DNA of 64,000 nt, taken from Deminuibacter soli. GTDB lineage: Bacteria > Bacteroidota > Bacteroidia > Chitinophagales > Chitinophagaceae. Shown here piece by piece: positions 54,813-63,772 of the stretch (within the stretch, counting starts at the first letter, position 1; each line of letters opens with the position of its first letter). The translations under genes and the position numbers were made by a program. Below the pieces are notes generated by a model. That model did not search any database. It was not told the DNA's origin and saw nothing but the letters and a program-made list of their open reading frames with translations. The DNA is taken from NCBI RefSeq assembly GCF_003412455.1, contig NZ_QTJU01000014.1, positions 36,892 through 100,891 on the forward strand, given 5' to 3'.

Positions 54813-55916
54813 TTATTTCTTCATGGCGTCTACAAAACCGGCCACGTCACGGTAGCTGTTCTTTTCCAGTACATTGGCCTGGCTCATCAGGAAGAATGTA
54901 GGCACCACGCGGGCAGCTGTTTTTACCACAGTGGCATCGCAGGTAACAATGGCTACTTTGGTGGTATCTAACAGCTGGACTGCCGTTGATGCGGCAGGTG
55001 TAACCACGATCACCGGCATACGCTGTGCCTGCGCGGTTTGCAGCATGGCTTTGTAAGCCGCCTCAGACTTGTTCCAGGTATTGAAGTGCTGCACAAATAC
55101 CAGCACATATTTGCGCTGCTGGCCCAGTATTTCGTGCGTGGTGTCAAAACCGCTGTGCGCTGTCATCGCGAAATCTTCAATGGGCGGTACTGCATTGCCT
55201 TTGCGTACCAGCTTGTCGTAACGGTCAACGTATTCATAGGTAGAATCAAGATCTGCCGGCATATTTGCCTGGTCAAACTCTATTTCTTTACCATTCTTTT
55301 TGTATTTGAACGTGATGGCAAAGCTGTCGATCACCGAGCCTGCCGGCGGTTCCATCTGCTGCAGAATGTTGTTGCCTTTTTTGTAAGGCAGGCAGTCAAC
55401 AAACGGCAGGTGCTGCAGTGCATAAGCCTGCATACCGGCAGCGCCTACCAATACGGCCAGCAGCAACACCTGCGGTACGGGTGTGCGCAGGGCAGATTTT
55501 ATCCTGTTGCGGTTAATAAAGAGTATTACAATGAGCAGCGTCAGCAGCAGGTCTTTCAGGAAAGATTGCAGTGGTGTTAAAGGCAAACAATCACCGAAAC
55601 AGCCACAGGTTTTTATTTTTCCCGACAACAGTGCATAGCCCGTGAGGAATGTAAAGAAAACAATGAGCAGCAGCAGCAGCCAGCTAAACAGGCGCATACG
55701 CCAGCCCACAATCACCGCCACGCCGGCGAGCACTTCAAACACATTCATTACAATGGAAAGTGCGAGCGCGTAATTATTGAGCCATTGCCAGCCCCATACC
55801 TCGAAAAACTCCTGCATTTTATAGCTGAGACCAAGCGGGTCATTGGCTTTTACCAGGCCGGAGAATATAAACAGCAAACCAACAATCCAGCGAATAAGGG
55901 TAAGTAATGTTTTCAT
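54813..55916 (-). CDS. DoxX/MauE-like membrane protein (BT_3928 family)
   Basis: 367 residues. Four membrane helices in the first 145 residues with the MauE-like Cys motif KTCGCFGDCLP, then a fifth helix (about 149-168), then a periplasmic part (170-367) shaped like a thioredoxin fold. That part lacks a CxxC; the only nearby Cys is in VTCDAT. It has been grouped as BT_3928-type in Bacteroidetes. MauE proteins support disulfide chemistry, so a redox role in the envelope is plausible. It sits between DUF1599 and the ABC permease genes, same strand. Confidence 0.85.
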   Translation of the reverse strand: MKTLLTLIRWIVGLLFIFSGLVKANDPLGLSYKMQEFFEVWGWQWLNNYALALSIVMNVFEVLAGVAVIVGWRMRLFSWLLLLLIVFFTFLTGYALLSGKIKTCGCFGDCLPLTPLQSFLKDLLLTLLIVILFINRNRIKSALRTPVPQVLLLAVLVGAAGMQAYALQHLPFVDCLPYKKGNNILQQMEPPAGSVIDSFAITFKYKKNGKEIEFDQANMPADLDSTYEYVDRYDKLVRKGNAVPPIEDFAMTAHSGFDTTHEILGQQRKYVLVFVQHFNTWNKSEAAYKAMLQTAQAQRMPVIVVTPAASTAVQLLDTTKVAIVTCDATVVKTAARVVPTFFLMSQANVLEKNSYRDVAGFVDAMKK

Positions 55917-55970
55917 GCCATTGCGGTGTTGCGGCAGGTGTTTTCCAGCTGCCTGTTGTTAAGGGTTATG

Positions 55971-56522
55971 TTAAGCAGCGTGTTTGCCTTCGCCAATCAG
56001 TATCAGCGCAAACACGGCGTAATTCAATATATCGGTATAATTGGAATCGATGCCTTCACTTACGATGGTTTTACCGTCGTTGGCGAGTATCTGGCGTATG
56101 CGCATCAGTTTCATCAGAATCAGGTCGGCAAAGCTTTCCTGGCTCATTTCGCGCCATGCTTCTCCGTAATCGTGGTTTTTGTCTTCCATCACGGCGCGGG
56201 TTTGTGCAATGGTTTTGTTGTACCACTGCTCTACTTTGCTCACTTCCACATCTTCAATGGCCGCCACTTTCAGTTCAAGCTGGATGAGGCCGATAACGGC
56301 ATAATTCACAATCGCCTTAAACTCGGAAGTGATGTTATCCCCTATTTTCTGCTCTTTTTTATCCTGCAGGGTACGTATGCGCAGCGCTTTGATAAACAGC
56401 TGATCAACCACGGAAATGGTACGCAGTACACGCCATGAGGTGCCGTAATCTTTTGTTTTCTTCAGAAATATGTCCTTGCAGCCTGCTACCGCCTCGTCGT
56501 ATTGTTGGATTGTGTTGTTCAT
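55971..56522 (-). CDS. DUF1599 protein (nucleotide-modification-associated domain)
   Basis: 183 residues made of two related halves: KTKDYGTSWRVLR ... DQLFIKALRIRTL (about 23-55) and KNHDYGEAWREMS ... ADLILMKLMRIRQIL (about 114-145). The repeated DYG-W and R-I-R positions are the DUF1599 signature. The domain has been linked by others to nucleotide metabolism or modification, without a proven activity. It heads a possible operon with the DoxX/MauE-like and permease genes and is divergent from folP (55 bases). Confidence 0.9.
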   Translation of the reverse strand: MNNTIQQYDEAVAGCKDIFLKKTKDYGTSWRVLRTISVVDQLFIKALRIRTLQDKKEQKIGDNITSEFKAIVNYAVIGLIQLELKVAAIEDVEVSKVEQWYNKTIAQTRAVMEDKNHDYGEAWREMSQESFADLILMKLMRIRQILANDGKTIVSEGIDSNYTDILNYAVFALILIGEGKHAA

Positions 56523-56577
56523 ATCTTTATGCTACGCTAAGTTTGCATCCGGCACCAAAAATAAAGGAAAGCAAACA

Positions 56578-57408
56578 ATGTTTACGATCAATTGCAGCGG
56601 AAGATTGCTCAGCCTCCACCAGCCCGTGGTGATGGGCATTATTAATACCACGCCCGATTCGTTTTACGGCAACAGCCGCATTGCCACCATTGACGCGGCT
56701 GTAACGCAGGCCGGTAAAATGCTGTCAGCGGGTGCAGCCATACTTGACCTGGGCGGACAAAGCACGCGGCCGGGTTTGCCGCAGGTAAATGCCGAAGAAG
56801 AAGCTGACCGCGTGGTGCCGGTGATTGAAGCCATACACCGCGCTTTCCCGGACGCCATTATCTCAGCAGACACCTATTATGCCCATGTGGCCCGTGAAGC
56901 GGTAAAAGCAGGGGCTGCAATGATTAATGATATCAGCGGCGGACTGCTTGATGAAGCCATGCTGCTCACGGCAGGCGCACTGCAGGTGCCGTATATCTGC
57001 ATGCACATGAAAGGCTCACCCGAAAACATGCAGCAGCTGGCCAGCTATGAAGATGTAACCAGCGAGGTGATCGATTACTTTATTGAACGAACCGAAGCAT
57101 GCCGCCTGGCCGGTATAAACGACGTAATTATAGACCCCGGTTATGGATTCGCGAAAACCTATGCACATAATTTTCGCCTGCTGCAGCAATTACCCTTATT
57201 TTCGGTACTGCAACGACCGGTACTGGTGGGTATTTCACGCAAGTCGACCATTTACCGCACCCTGGGCATCAGTGCCGAAGAGGCATTGAATGGCACCACC
57301 GTACTCAATACCATTGCACTAATGGGCGGCGCACACATACTGCGTGTGCACGATGTAAAACAGGCCCGCGAAGCCATAACGCTGGTGCAGGCCGTACAAC
57401 AATCCTAA
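56578..57408 (+). CDS. folP: Dihydropteroate synthase
   Basis: 276 residues from the ATG at 56578 (after AAAGGAAAGC; the frame extends further up, but only into the DUF1599 promoter region). It joins p-aminobenzoate to the dihydropterin in folate synthesis. Motifs in order: GIINTTPDSFYG, DLGGQSTRPG, DISGG, DPGYGFAK and GISRKS. It is followed 26 bases later by the UbiD gene on the same strand. Confidence 0.97.
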   Translation: MFTINCSGRLLSLHQPVVMGIINTTPDSFYGNSRIATIDAAVTQAGKMLSAGAAILDLGGQSTRPGLPQVNAEEEADRVVPVIEAIHRAFPDAIISADTYYAHVAREAVKAGAAMINDISGGLLDEAMLLTAGALQVPYICMHMKGSPENMQQLASYEDVTSEVIDYFIERTEACRLAGINDVIIDPGYGFAKTYAHNFRLLQQLPLFSVLQRPVLVGISRKSTIYRTLGISAEEALNGTTVLNTIALMGGAHILRVHDVKQAREAITLVQAVQQS

Positions 57409-57434
57409 CCACCCCAACCATTTAATATATACGT

Positions 57435-59276
57435 ATGCCCTATTCATCGCTGGAAGCCTGTTTAACCGACCTGGAGAGAAACGGACACCTGGTGCGCATT
57501 AAAGAAGAAGTGGATCCTTACCTCGAAATGGCGGCCATTCATTTGCGCGTGTACGAGGCAGGCGGACCGGCCTTGTTGTTTGAAAATGTGAAGGGCAGCC
57601 GTTTCAGGGCAGCATCGAATATATTCGGCACGCTGGAGCGCAGCCGGTTTATTTTCCGGGACACGATACCTGTCATTCAGCAGCTGATTGCACTGAAGAA
57701 TGATCCTATGCAGGCTTTAAAGAAGCCCTTCAGCAACCTGTCTGCCGCCATGGCCGCGTGGAAGGCCCTGCCTTTGCGCAACCCTGCCTCTAAGCCGGTA
57801 CTGGCGCAGGAAATACAGATCAGTGATCTCCCGCTTATTCAGCACTGGCCTATGGATGGCGGTGCTTTTGTAACCCTGCCGCAGGTGTATTCCGAGGACA
57901 TCAATCACCCCGGCATTATGCAATCGAACCTGGGCATGTACCGCATTCAGCTTACCGGCAACGACTATGTAACCAATAAGGAAATAGGACTGCATTACCA
58001 GATACACCGCGGCATCGGCGTGCACCAGGCTGCTGCCAATGCCAAAGGGCAACCGCTGAAAGTAAGCATATTCGCAGGTGGCCCGCCGGCCCATACCCTT
58101 TCTGCAGTAATGCCCCTGCCCGAAGGTTTAAGTGAACTTACCTTTGCCGGTGCGCTGGGTGACCGCAGGTTTCGGTATACGTACAAAGATGGCTACTGCA
58201 TTAGCACAGATGCGGATTTTGTAATAACAGGAGAAGTCTATCCCAACGAAACCAAACCCGAAGGTCCTTTTGGTGATCACCTCGGTTACTATAGTTTAAC
58301 GCACCCATTCCCGGTAATGCGGGTGCATAAAGTCTATGCACGTAATAATGCCATCTGGCCATTTACTGTAGTGGGCCGCCCGCCGCAGGAAGATACCAGC
58401 TTTGGCGAACTGATTCATGCACTTACGGGTGATGCTATTCCCAAAGAAATACCGGGTGTTAAAGCAGTACATGCGGTTGATGCCGCAGGCGTACACCCTT
58501 TGCTGCTGGCTATTGGCAGCGAACGTTACACACCGTATGCGCAGGTAAAACAACCTGCTGAATTGCTGACGCTGGCCAATCGCATACTCGGCACAGGTCA
58601 GCTAAGCCTGGCCAAATTCCTGTTTATTACAGCCGACCCCACCAACCGCCTGTCCATACACGATATACAGGCTACCATGCAGTACATACTCGAACGTATG
58701 GATCTTACCCGTGACATTCATTTCTTTACCAATACCACTATTGATACGTTGGATTACTCCGGTACCGGCCTCAACACAGGCAGCAAGGTAGTATTTGCTG
58801 CATATGGTGAAATAAAGCGACAGCTGTGTACAGAAATACCCGCTGCCTTGTACAACCTGCAACAGTTTAATCATCCTGTGCTGGCCATGCCCGGCGTGGT
58901 TTGTTTGCAGGCAAAACCTTTTACCAGTTACGATGAGGCACAGCGTGAAATGGCTATGTTAAATGAACAGCTGGTTGATAAAACCGATGCCCTGCAGCAG
59001 GTGCCCCTGCTGGTGATTACCGATGATGCCGCCTTTACCGGCGCTACGTTAAACAATTATCTCTGGGTTACGTATACACGCAGCAATCCGTCGCACGATA
59101 TCTATGGTATTGATGCCTTCACCCAATTCAAACACTGGGGCTGCCGCGGACCGATGATTATTGATGCACGCATTAAACCGCACCATGCGCCGCCGCTGGA
59201 AAAAGACCCTGCAGTAGAAAAAAGCGTAGACGCCTTGTTTGCGCGCAATGGAAGCCTGGGAAAGCTGAAGGTTTAG
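57435..59276 (+). CDS. UbiD-family decarboxylase
   Basis: 613 residues, the length of menaquinone-pathway and related UbiD enzymes. These use prenylated FMN to decarboxylate aromatic or alpha,beta-unsaturated acids. Visible landmarks: NLGMYRIQL and EIGLHYQIHRGIG (prFMN and metal pocket), the catalytic Glu region EGPFGDHLGYY (about 276-286) and IWPFTVVGRPPQED. UbiX, needed to make the cofactor, is not in this window. Possibly part of menaquinone synthesis, but the substrate is not proven. Confidence 0.93.
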   Translation: MPYSSLEACLTDLERNGHLVRIKEEVDPYLEMAAIHLRVYEAGGPALLFENVKGSRFRAASNIFGTLERSRFIFRDTIPVIQQLIALKNDPMQALKKPFSNLSAAMAAWKALPLRNPASKPVLAQEIQISDLPLIQHWPMDGGAFVTLPQVYSEDINHPGIMQSNLGMYRIQLTGNDYVTNKEIGLHYQIHRGIGVHQAAANAKGQPLKVSIFAGGPPAHTLSAVMPLPEGLSELTFAGALGDRRFRYTYKDGYCISTDADFVITGEVYPNETKPEGPFGDHLGYYSLTHPFPVMRVHKVYARNNAIWPFTVVGRPPQEDTSFGELIHALTGDAIPKEIPGVKAVHAVDAAGVHPLLLAIGSERYTPYAQVKQPAELLTLANRILGTGQLSLAKFLFITADPTNRLSIHDIQATMQYILERMDLTRDIHFFTNTTIDTLDYSGTGLNTGSKVVFAAYGEIKRQLCTEIPAALYNLQQFNHPVLAMPGVVCLQAKPFTSYDEAQREMAMLNEQLVDKTDALQQVPLLVITDDAAFTGATLNNYLWVTYTRSNPSHDIYGIDAFTQFKHWGCRGPMIIDARIKPHHAPPLEKDPAVEKSVDALFARNGSLGKLKV

Positions 59277-59724
59277 AAATGCCCAAAATGATAATTTGCT
59301 ATTGCAGCCGGGAGTTGTGAACTGCAGGCCCGGATAACGGGTAATTGGTATGTGAAGGGATAAAATTTTGAGCAGAGCACCTGCTATAAAAAATATAGGG
59401 GCAGTTGGAAACAACCGCCCCTTTTTCAACCCTAAACCCTTAAAAAACATTGATTTTTTAGAAAAAACCATGCCAATATGAAAAAAGAGGCCTTTTTTTA
59501 AAATCAGTTATCGCTCATAGTACACAATTATTTAATACACAAATCCGCCGCTAAAAGCAGCTGCTAAAAGCATTTGCACAACCAGACCGTATTCATAATG
59601 ATCATCCGACAGCCTGGCATCTGTTAATAAAGTTTAACAAGTGCGAATCAGTGCCGCAACATCGACTGCCAGTAATTTTGGCAGTTTCCAAACTTTGGCA
59701 GTCATTTTTAGTGTAATTCCAATG
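59277..59724. other. Intergenic region with a ubiD terminator and no gene
   Basis: Apart from the hairpins at 59398-59426 and 59725-59772, I see no ORF with a plausible product and no member of repeat families A-H. TTTGGCAGT words occur twice near 59680-59705. Confidence 0.45.
59398..59426 (+). terminator. Terminator after the UbiD gene
   Basis: GGGGCAGTT-GGAAAC-AACCGCCCC followed by TTTTT; eight paired bases with one internal mismatch. Confidence 0.7.
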
Positions 59725-59772
59725 AAAAAAGGTGATACAAACAGCCATTATAGCATTTGTATCACCTTTTTT
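59725..59772. terminator. Bidirectional terminator next to ndk
   Basis: AAAAAAGGTGATACAAA (59725-59741) and TTTGTATCACCTTTTTT (59756-59772) are exact complements, a 17-bp stem with a 14-base loop. It lies 23 bases past the ndk stop and serves the two convergent genes. Confidence 0.85.
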
Positions 59773-59795
59773 ACTGCCTGTTGGCACCGGGCCAA

Positions 59796-60212
59796 CTAGA
59801 ATATCTCCAGACCAGAGAAGAAGAAGCTGCCTTCAATAGCTGCGTTTTCATCGCTGTCGCTGCCATGTACGGCGTTTTCACCTACAGAAGCTGCGAATTT
59901 TTTACGGATGGTGCCTTCTTCAGCCTGTGCAGGGTTGGTTGCACCGATCAGTTTCCTGAAATCGGCAACAGCATTGTCTTTTTCAAGAATTGCCGCAACA
60001 ATCTGCCCGCTGCTCATAAAGTCAACCAGCTCACCGTAAAAAGGTCTTTCCTTGTGTACAGCGTAAAAAGCACCAGCCTGCTCTTTGGTCAGTTTGGTCC
60101 ATTTCATGGCTTTAACAGTAAAGCCGGCTTTAATAATCTGGTCTAAGATAGCACCAGTGTGGCCTTTTGCAGTAGCATCAGGCTTAATCATTGTGAATGT
60201 TCTATTACTCAT
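59796..60212 (-). CDS. ndk: Nucleoside diphosphate kinase
   Basis: 138 residues from the ATG at 60212 ([13 protein letters not shown] follows; upstream codons of the open frame are promoter). It balances nucleoside triphosphate pools by phosphate transfer through the catalytic His in NAVHGSDS. The KPD and ERPFYGELV motifs are intact. Divergent from the DHH phosphoesterase gene, 170 bases apart. Confidence 0.97.
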   Translation of the reverse strand: MSNRTFTMIKPDATAKGHTGAILDQIIKAGFTVKAMKWTKLTKEQAGAFYAVHKERPFYGELVDFMSSGQIVAAILEKDNAVADFRKLIGATNPAQAEEGTIRKKFAASVGENAVHGSDSDENAAIEGSFFFSGLEIF

Positions 60213-60239
60213 AGTTGTACTTGCCGTATTTGACGCGCG

Positions 60240-60247
60240 CAAAAGTA
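60240..60247 (-). promoter_or_regulatory. Possible -7 element of ndk
   Basis: TACTTTTG on the minus strand, 27 bases before the ndk ATG. No TTG is seen at 17-23 bases. Confidence 0.4.
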
Positions 60248-60382
60248 GTCATTGAAGCAGGAATTAACTATACCCCTGCACCAATTTTGGGAAAAAAGTT
60301 TGGGAAACGGGATAATGCCGCTGGTTCCCGGAAATTAGATTTGAAGGTGTGGGACGAATCCCTGAATTTTGCCGCCGTTCCT

Positions 60383-61390
60383 ATGCAATCAATTCAAGCC
60401 TTCTATCCATTATTGTCAAAGCCTTCAAAGGCCGTTATTACCATGCATCAGAAGCCTGACGGCGATGCCATGGGTTCTGCGCTTGGGCTGTATCATTTCC
60501 TGAAAGCCATTGGGCATGATGTTACCGTTATATCGCCCACTAACTGGGCTGATTTCCTGGACTGGATGCCTGGTTGCGCGCAGGTGATTGATTATGATCT
60601 TAACAGGGAAAAATCTGCAGCGCTGGTAAAGGCGGCTGACTGGATTTTCTGTCTTGATTTTAATGTACTGCACCGCACCCGTCATTTTGAGCCGGTGGTG
60701 GCTGCAGCAAAAGGCATACGCATATTAATTGACCATCACCAGCAACCACAGGTAGAAGCATTTGCTTACGGCGCAAGCAATACCGCGAAAAGCTCTACCT
60801 GCGAAATGGTGTACGATTTTATAACCGAAGCAGGTTATGACGAAGTGCTGAATGAAACCATTGCCACCTGCCTGTACACCGGCTTAATGACGGATACCGG
60901 TTCGTTCCGCTTTCCCAGCACCACGGCATCGGTACACCGCATTATTGCGCATTTCAAAGATCTTGGTCTGAAGCACACCCCTATCCACGAAAACATTTAT
61001 GATAATTTCCTGGAGAACAGGTTGCGCTTTATTGGTCATGCCCTGCTTAACCGCCTTGATGTATTGTACGAATACAATACAGCCATCATGAGCATCACCA
61101 AGGCTGATCTATTGAAATTTGATATCAAAACCGGCGATTCTGAAGGTCTTGTTAACTACCTGCTTACCATTGAAGGCATCCGTTTTGGTGCGTTGGTGAT
61201 AGACAGGGATGAAGAAAGAAAATGGAGTTTCAGAAGCAAGGGCGATTTTGATGTAAACACCTTTGCCCGCACGCACTTTGAAGGCGGCGGACACAAAAAC
61301 GCTGCAGGCGGCCGCAGCAGCGAAAGCCTCGAACAAACAACAGAGAAATTCAAACAGGTTATTCAACAATATGAAGTTCAACTACAATAA
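60383..61390 (+). CDS. DHH-family phosphoesterase (NrnA-like)
   Basis: 335 residues from the ATG at 60383, chosen because the homologous region starts here; 56 upstream codons are open but lack family features. DHH motifs: KPDGDAMGSALG (residues about 26-37), ILIDHHQQ and LMTDTGSF; the DHHA1 part has EGGGHKNAAGG near the end. NrnA-type enzymes degrade oligoribonucleotides of 2-5 units or pAp, in the cytosol. The FKBP gene starts 1 base after the stop, so the two are cotranscribed. Confidence 0.92.
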   Translation: MQSIQAFYPLLSKPSKAVITMHQKPDGDAMGSALGLYHFLKAIGHDVTVISPTNWADFLDWMPGCAQVIDYDLNREKSAALVKAADWIFCLDFNVLHRTRHFEPVVAAAKGIRILIDHHQQPQVEAFAYGASNTAKSSTCEMVYDFITEAGYDEVLNETIATCLYTGLMTDTGSFRFPSTTASVHRIIAHFKDLGLKHTPIHENIYDNFLENRLRFIGHALLNRLDVLYEYNTAIMSITKADLLKFDIKTGDSEGLVNYLLTIEGIRFGALVIDRDEERKWSFRSKGDFDVNTFARTHFEGGGHKNAAGGRSSESLEQTTEKFKQVIQQYEVQLQ

Positions 61391-61391
61391 C

Positions 61392-62360
61392 ATGAAGCAA
61401 TTCTTATTAGGTGTGGCAGCGTTTGCTATGTTTGCCATGACTGCCTGCCAGGGTGTTAACTACGAAAAAACAAAATCTGGCCTCACGTATAAAATTATCA
61501 AAGGTAAAGGTGGTGAAAAGCTGAAAGGCGGCACCGCTATCAAATTCAATATCTTCATCGGTATCCCCGAAGCTGATACCACATTTGCCACTACTTTCGA
61601 TAAAATGCCCGGTTTCTTAACCGTTGACAGCAGCCAGCGCGGCCGCGGTACATTTATGGAACTGCTGCCCCTGTGTAGCGTAGGTGACAGCCTTATCTTC
61701 AAATACAGCGTGGATACCCTGAAAAAACTCGGCGCTATTCCCGACTACAACAAAACCTTTACACGCGGCGGTTTTATTACCGGCCGTATCAAAATACTGA
61801 AAGCATACAAAGCAGAAGCTGACATGGTTGCCGACTACCAGAACGAAGTTCAGTCAGAAACCAACCGTGAAATTGCAACTATTGAAGGCGACCTGAGCAA
61901 AATGGGCGTAAAAGCACAGAAAAGCAAGAAAGGTACTTTTGTAGTAGTGAGCAACCCCGGCGACCAGAGCAACAAAGCCGATTCCGGCAAACAGGCACTG
62001 GTAATGTACCGTGGCTACCTGTTCAATGCAAAAGGCGGCGAGAAAAAAGTATTCGACACCAACATGGATACTACCAAGGGTCATACACAGCCTTACCCTG
62101 TAGTAGTGGGTCAGTCACAGGTAATTGCAGGCTGGCACGAAGCGCTGCCTTTCTTTGGTAAAGGCGGTAAAGGTACTATCTATGTACCTGCCATGCTCGG
62201 TTACCAGAACCAGGCAATGCCCGGTATTCCTGCTTACTCAACACTGGTATTCGACATCGAAGTTACCGATGTAACCACACCAGCCCCTGCTGCTGCACAG
62301 CCCGGTTTCCCCGGTGGTGCTATGCCACAGCAACCTGGTCAGCAGCCAGCAGGCCACTAA
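61392..62360 (+). CDS. FKBP-type peptidyl-prolyl isomerase lipoprotein
   Basis: 322 residues from the ATG at 61392; an ATG at 61371 in frame is possible. The lipoprotein signal is MKQFLLGVAAFAMFAMTAC (Cys19). Two FKBP-like halves: the first (about 27-140) has degenerate active-site residues; the second (about 190-295) is canonical (VFDTN, PYPVVVG..QVIAGW, GGKGTIYVPAMLGY). The tail is Pro/Gln/Gly-rich. It should fold exported proteins at the envelope. It is coupled to the upstream phosphoesterase. Confidence 0.92.
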   Translation: MKQFLLGVAAFAMFAMTACQGVNYEKTKSGLTYKIIKGKGGEKLKGGTAIKFNIFIGIPEADTTFATTFDKMPGFLTVDSSQRGRGTFMELLPLCSVGDSLIFKYSVDTLKKLGAIPDYNKTFTRGGFITGRIKILKAYKAEADMVADYQNEVQSETNREIATIEGDLSKMGVKAQKSKKGTFVVVSNPGDQSNKADSGKQALVMYRGYLFNAKGGEKKVFDTNMDTTKGHTQPYPVVVGQSQVIAGWHEALPFFGKGGKGTIYVPAMLGYQNQAMPGIPAYSTLVFDIEVTDVTTPAPAAAQPGFPGGAMPQQPGQQPAGH

Positions 62361-62380
62361 TTCAGGTTTGATCGCATAAC

Positions 62381-62417
62381 AAAAAAAGGCTATCCGAAAA
62401 CGGATAGCCTTTTTTTT
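62381..62417 (+). terminator. Terminator after the FKBP gene
   Basis: AAAAAAAGGCTATCCG-AAAA-CGGATAGCCTTTTTTTT, a perfect stem of nine GC-containing pairs plus A/T runs on both sides. Confidence 0.9.
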
Positions 62418-62435
62418 CGTCAGTCGTCAGTGACC

Positions 62436-62498
62436 TTAGCGAGTATTAATTCCGAGAGCCGAGACATCGACACGTCGAGACTATTTTAGCGAGTATTA
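62436..62498. repeat. Family E element between 13-bp direct repeats
   Basis: TTAGCGAGTATTA at 62436-62448 and again at 62486-62498 enclose a reversed family E element (TCCGAGAGCCGAGACATCGACACGTCGAGACTATT). Confidence 0.65.
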
Positions 62499-62517
62499 TA
62501 CTTTTTGCCGGCTTTTC

Positions 62518-62600
62518 ATTCACTATTGACTATTCACTGTTCACCTCCGAAGGAGCCCTTGGACAGTGACCCCACCCGCTCACTATTCACCACTCACGAT
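62518..62600. repeat. Composite A-spacer-C element
   Basis: CACTATTGACTATTCACTGTTCAC (family A reversed), the spacer CTCCGAAGGAGCCCTTGGACA (62546-62566), and CACTATTCACCACTCACGATTCTC. It pairs with the 48.75-kb copy, whose spacer is TCCATAGGACTCCTTTGGAG in the opposite sense. It ends at the uxuA stop codon. Confidence 0.65.
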
Positions 62601-62602
62601 TC

Positions 62603-63772
62603 TCACTCCCATCCCATGCTTCGCAATACGCCTAATTCAAGTCCGCGCAGTTCGGCCAGGCCACGTAAACGGCCAATGGCTGAATAACCGGGGTTGGTGA
62701 TCTTATCCATATCGTCGAGCATCTGGTGCCCATGATCTGGCCGGAAGGGAATGGACGTATCCAGCTTTTGCTGAATGGTGAGCAGTTCACGCATTACTGC
62801 ATACATATCGGTATCGCCATCGAGATGATCGGCTTCGTAAAAATTGCCTTCTGCATCCCGTTTGGTATTGCGCAGGTGTACAAAATGAATGCGCGTATCC
62901 AGTGCTTTAATCATGGCCGGCAAATCGTTTACCGGGTTGGCGCCGAGTGAGCCGGTGCAGAAGCAGATACCATTGGCAGGTTCAGGCGCTGCGCTGAGCA
63001 CATCCAGCAGATCCTGGTGGGTGGATACAATGCGCGGCAGGCCCAGTATGTCAAACGGGGGATCATCCGGATGCACGGCCAGCTTCACACCCACTTCTGT
63101 TGCTACAGGTGCTACCTGCTGCAGAAAGTAAGCCATATTGCTTTTCAGCGTTGCGTGGTTAATGTCATCGTAGGCAGCCAGTTGTTTGCGCATGGCATCC
63201 ACACTTCTTCTTTCTTCACCGGGTATGCCAAACAAAACGGTATCTACCAGGGTATCGGTTTCCAGCTGTGTGAATTGTGCAAAACGGCTGGCAGCACGCT
63301 GCACAATGGCTTCGGGGTAGGCAGCTGCGGCGTTGGCACGTTTCAGCAGGTAAATATCAAAAATGGCGAGATCTGTCCAGTTAAAGTTCAGCGCCTTTGA
63401 ATTGTCGTGCATGCGATAAGCAATGTCGGTGCGTGTCCAGTCGTTTACCGGCATAAAGTTGTACGTTACAACAGGAATACCACATGCTGCAATATTGCGT
63501 AGAGATACTTTATAGTTTTCAACATACTGCAGGTAATTGCCGCTGCGTGTTTTGATGTCTTCATGTATGGAAAGACTTTCTACCACATCCCAGTTAAAGC
63601 CATAGGCAGCCAGTTCTTTCTTGCGCTGTTCAATGGCATCCACTGTCCACACAGCGCCATGCGGTACATGGTGTAATGCCGTTACAATGCCTGTAGCGCC
63701 TGTTTGTTTTACATCCTGAAGGGAAACCGGGTCGTTGGGTCCAAACCAACGCCATGACTGTTTTAATCGCAT
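62603..63772 (-). CDS. uxuA: Mannonate dehydratase
   Basis: 389 residues, normal length. It dehydrates D-mannonate to 2-keto-3-deoxygluconate in glucuronate breakdown, using a divalent metal. Family stretches: SWRWFGPNDPVSL at the start, AVHPDDPP, CTGSLGANP and RPDHGHQML. UxuB and UxaC are not in the window, so it stands alone here. The stop codon lies beside a family C/A repeat. Confidence 0.95.
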   Translation of the reverse strand: MRLKQSWRWFGPNDPVSLQDVKQTGATGIVTALHHVPHGAVWTVDAIEQRKKELAAYGFNWDVVESLSIHEDIKTRSGNYLQYVENYKVSLRNIAACGIPVVTYNFMPVNDWTRTDIAYRMHDNSKALNFNWTDLAIFDIYLLKRANAAAAYPEAIVQRAASRFAQFTQLETDTLVDTVLFGIPGEERRSVDAMRKQLAAYDDINHATLKSNMAYFLQQVAPVATEVGVKLAVHPDDPPFDILGLPRIVSTHQDLLDVLSAAPEPANGICFCTGSLGANPVNDLPAMIKALDTRIHFVHLRNTKRDAEGNFYEADHLDGDTDMYAVMRELLTIQQKLDTSIPFRPDHGHQMLDDMDKITNPGYSAIGRLRGLAELRGLELGVLRSMGWE

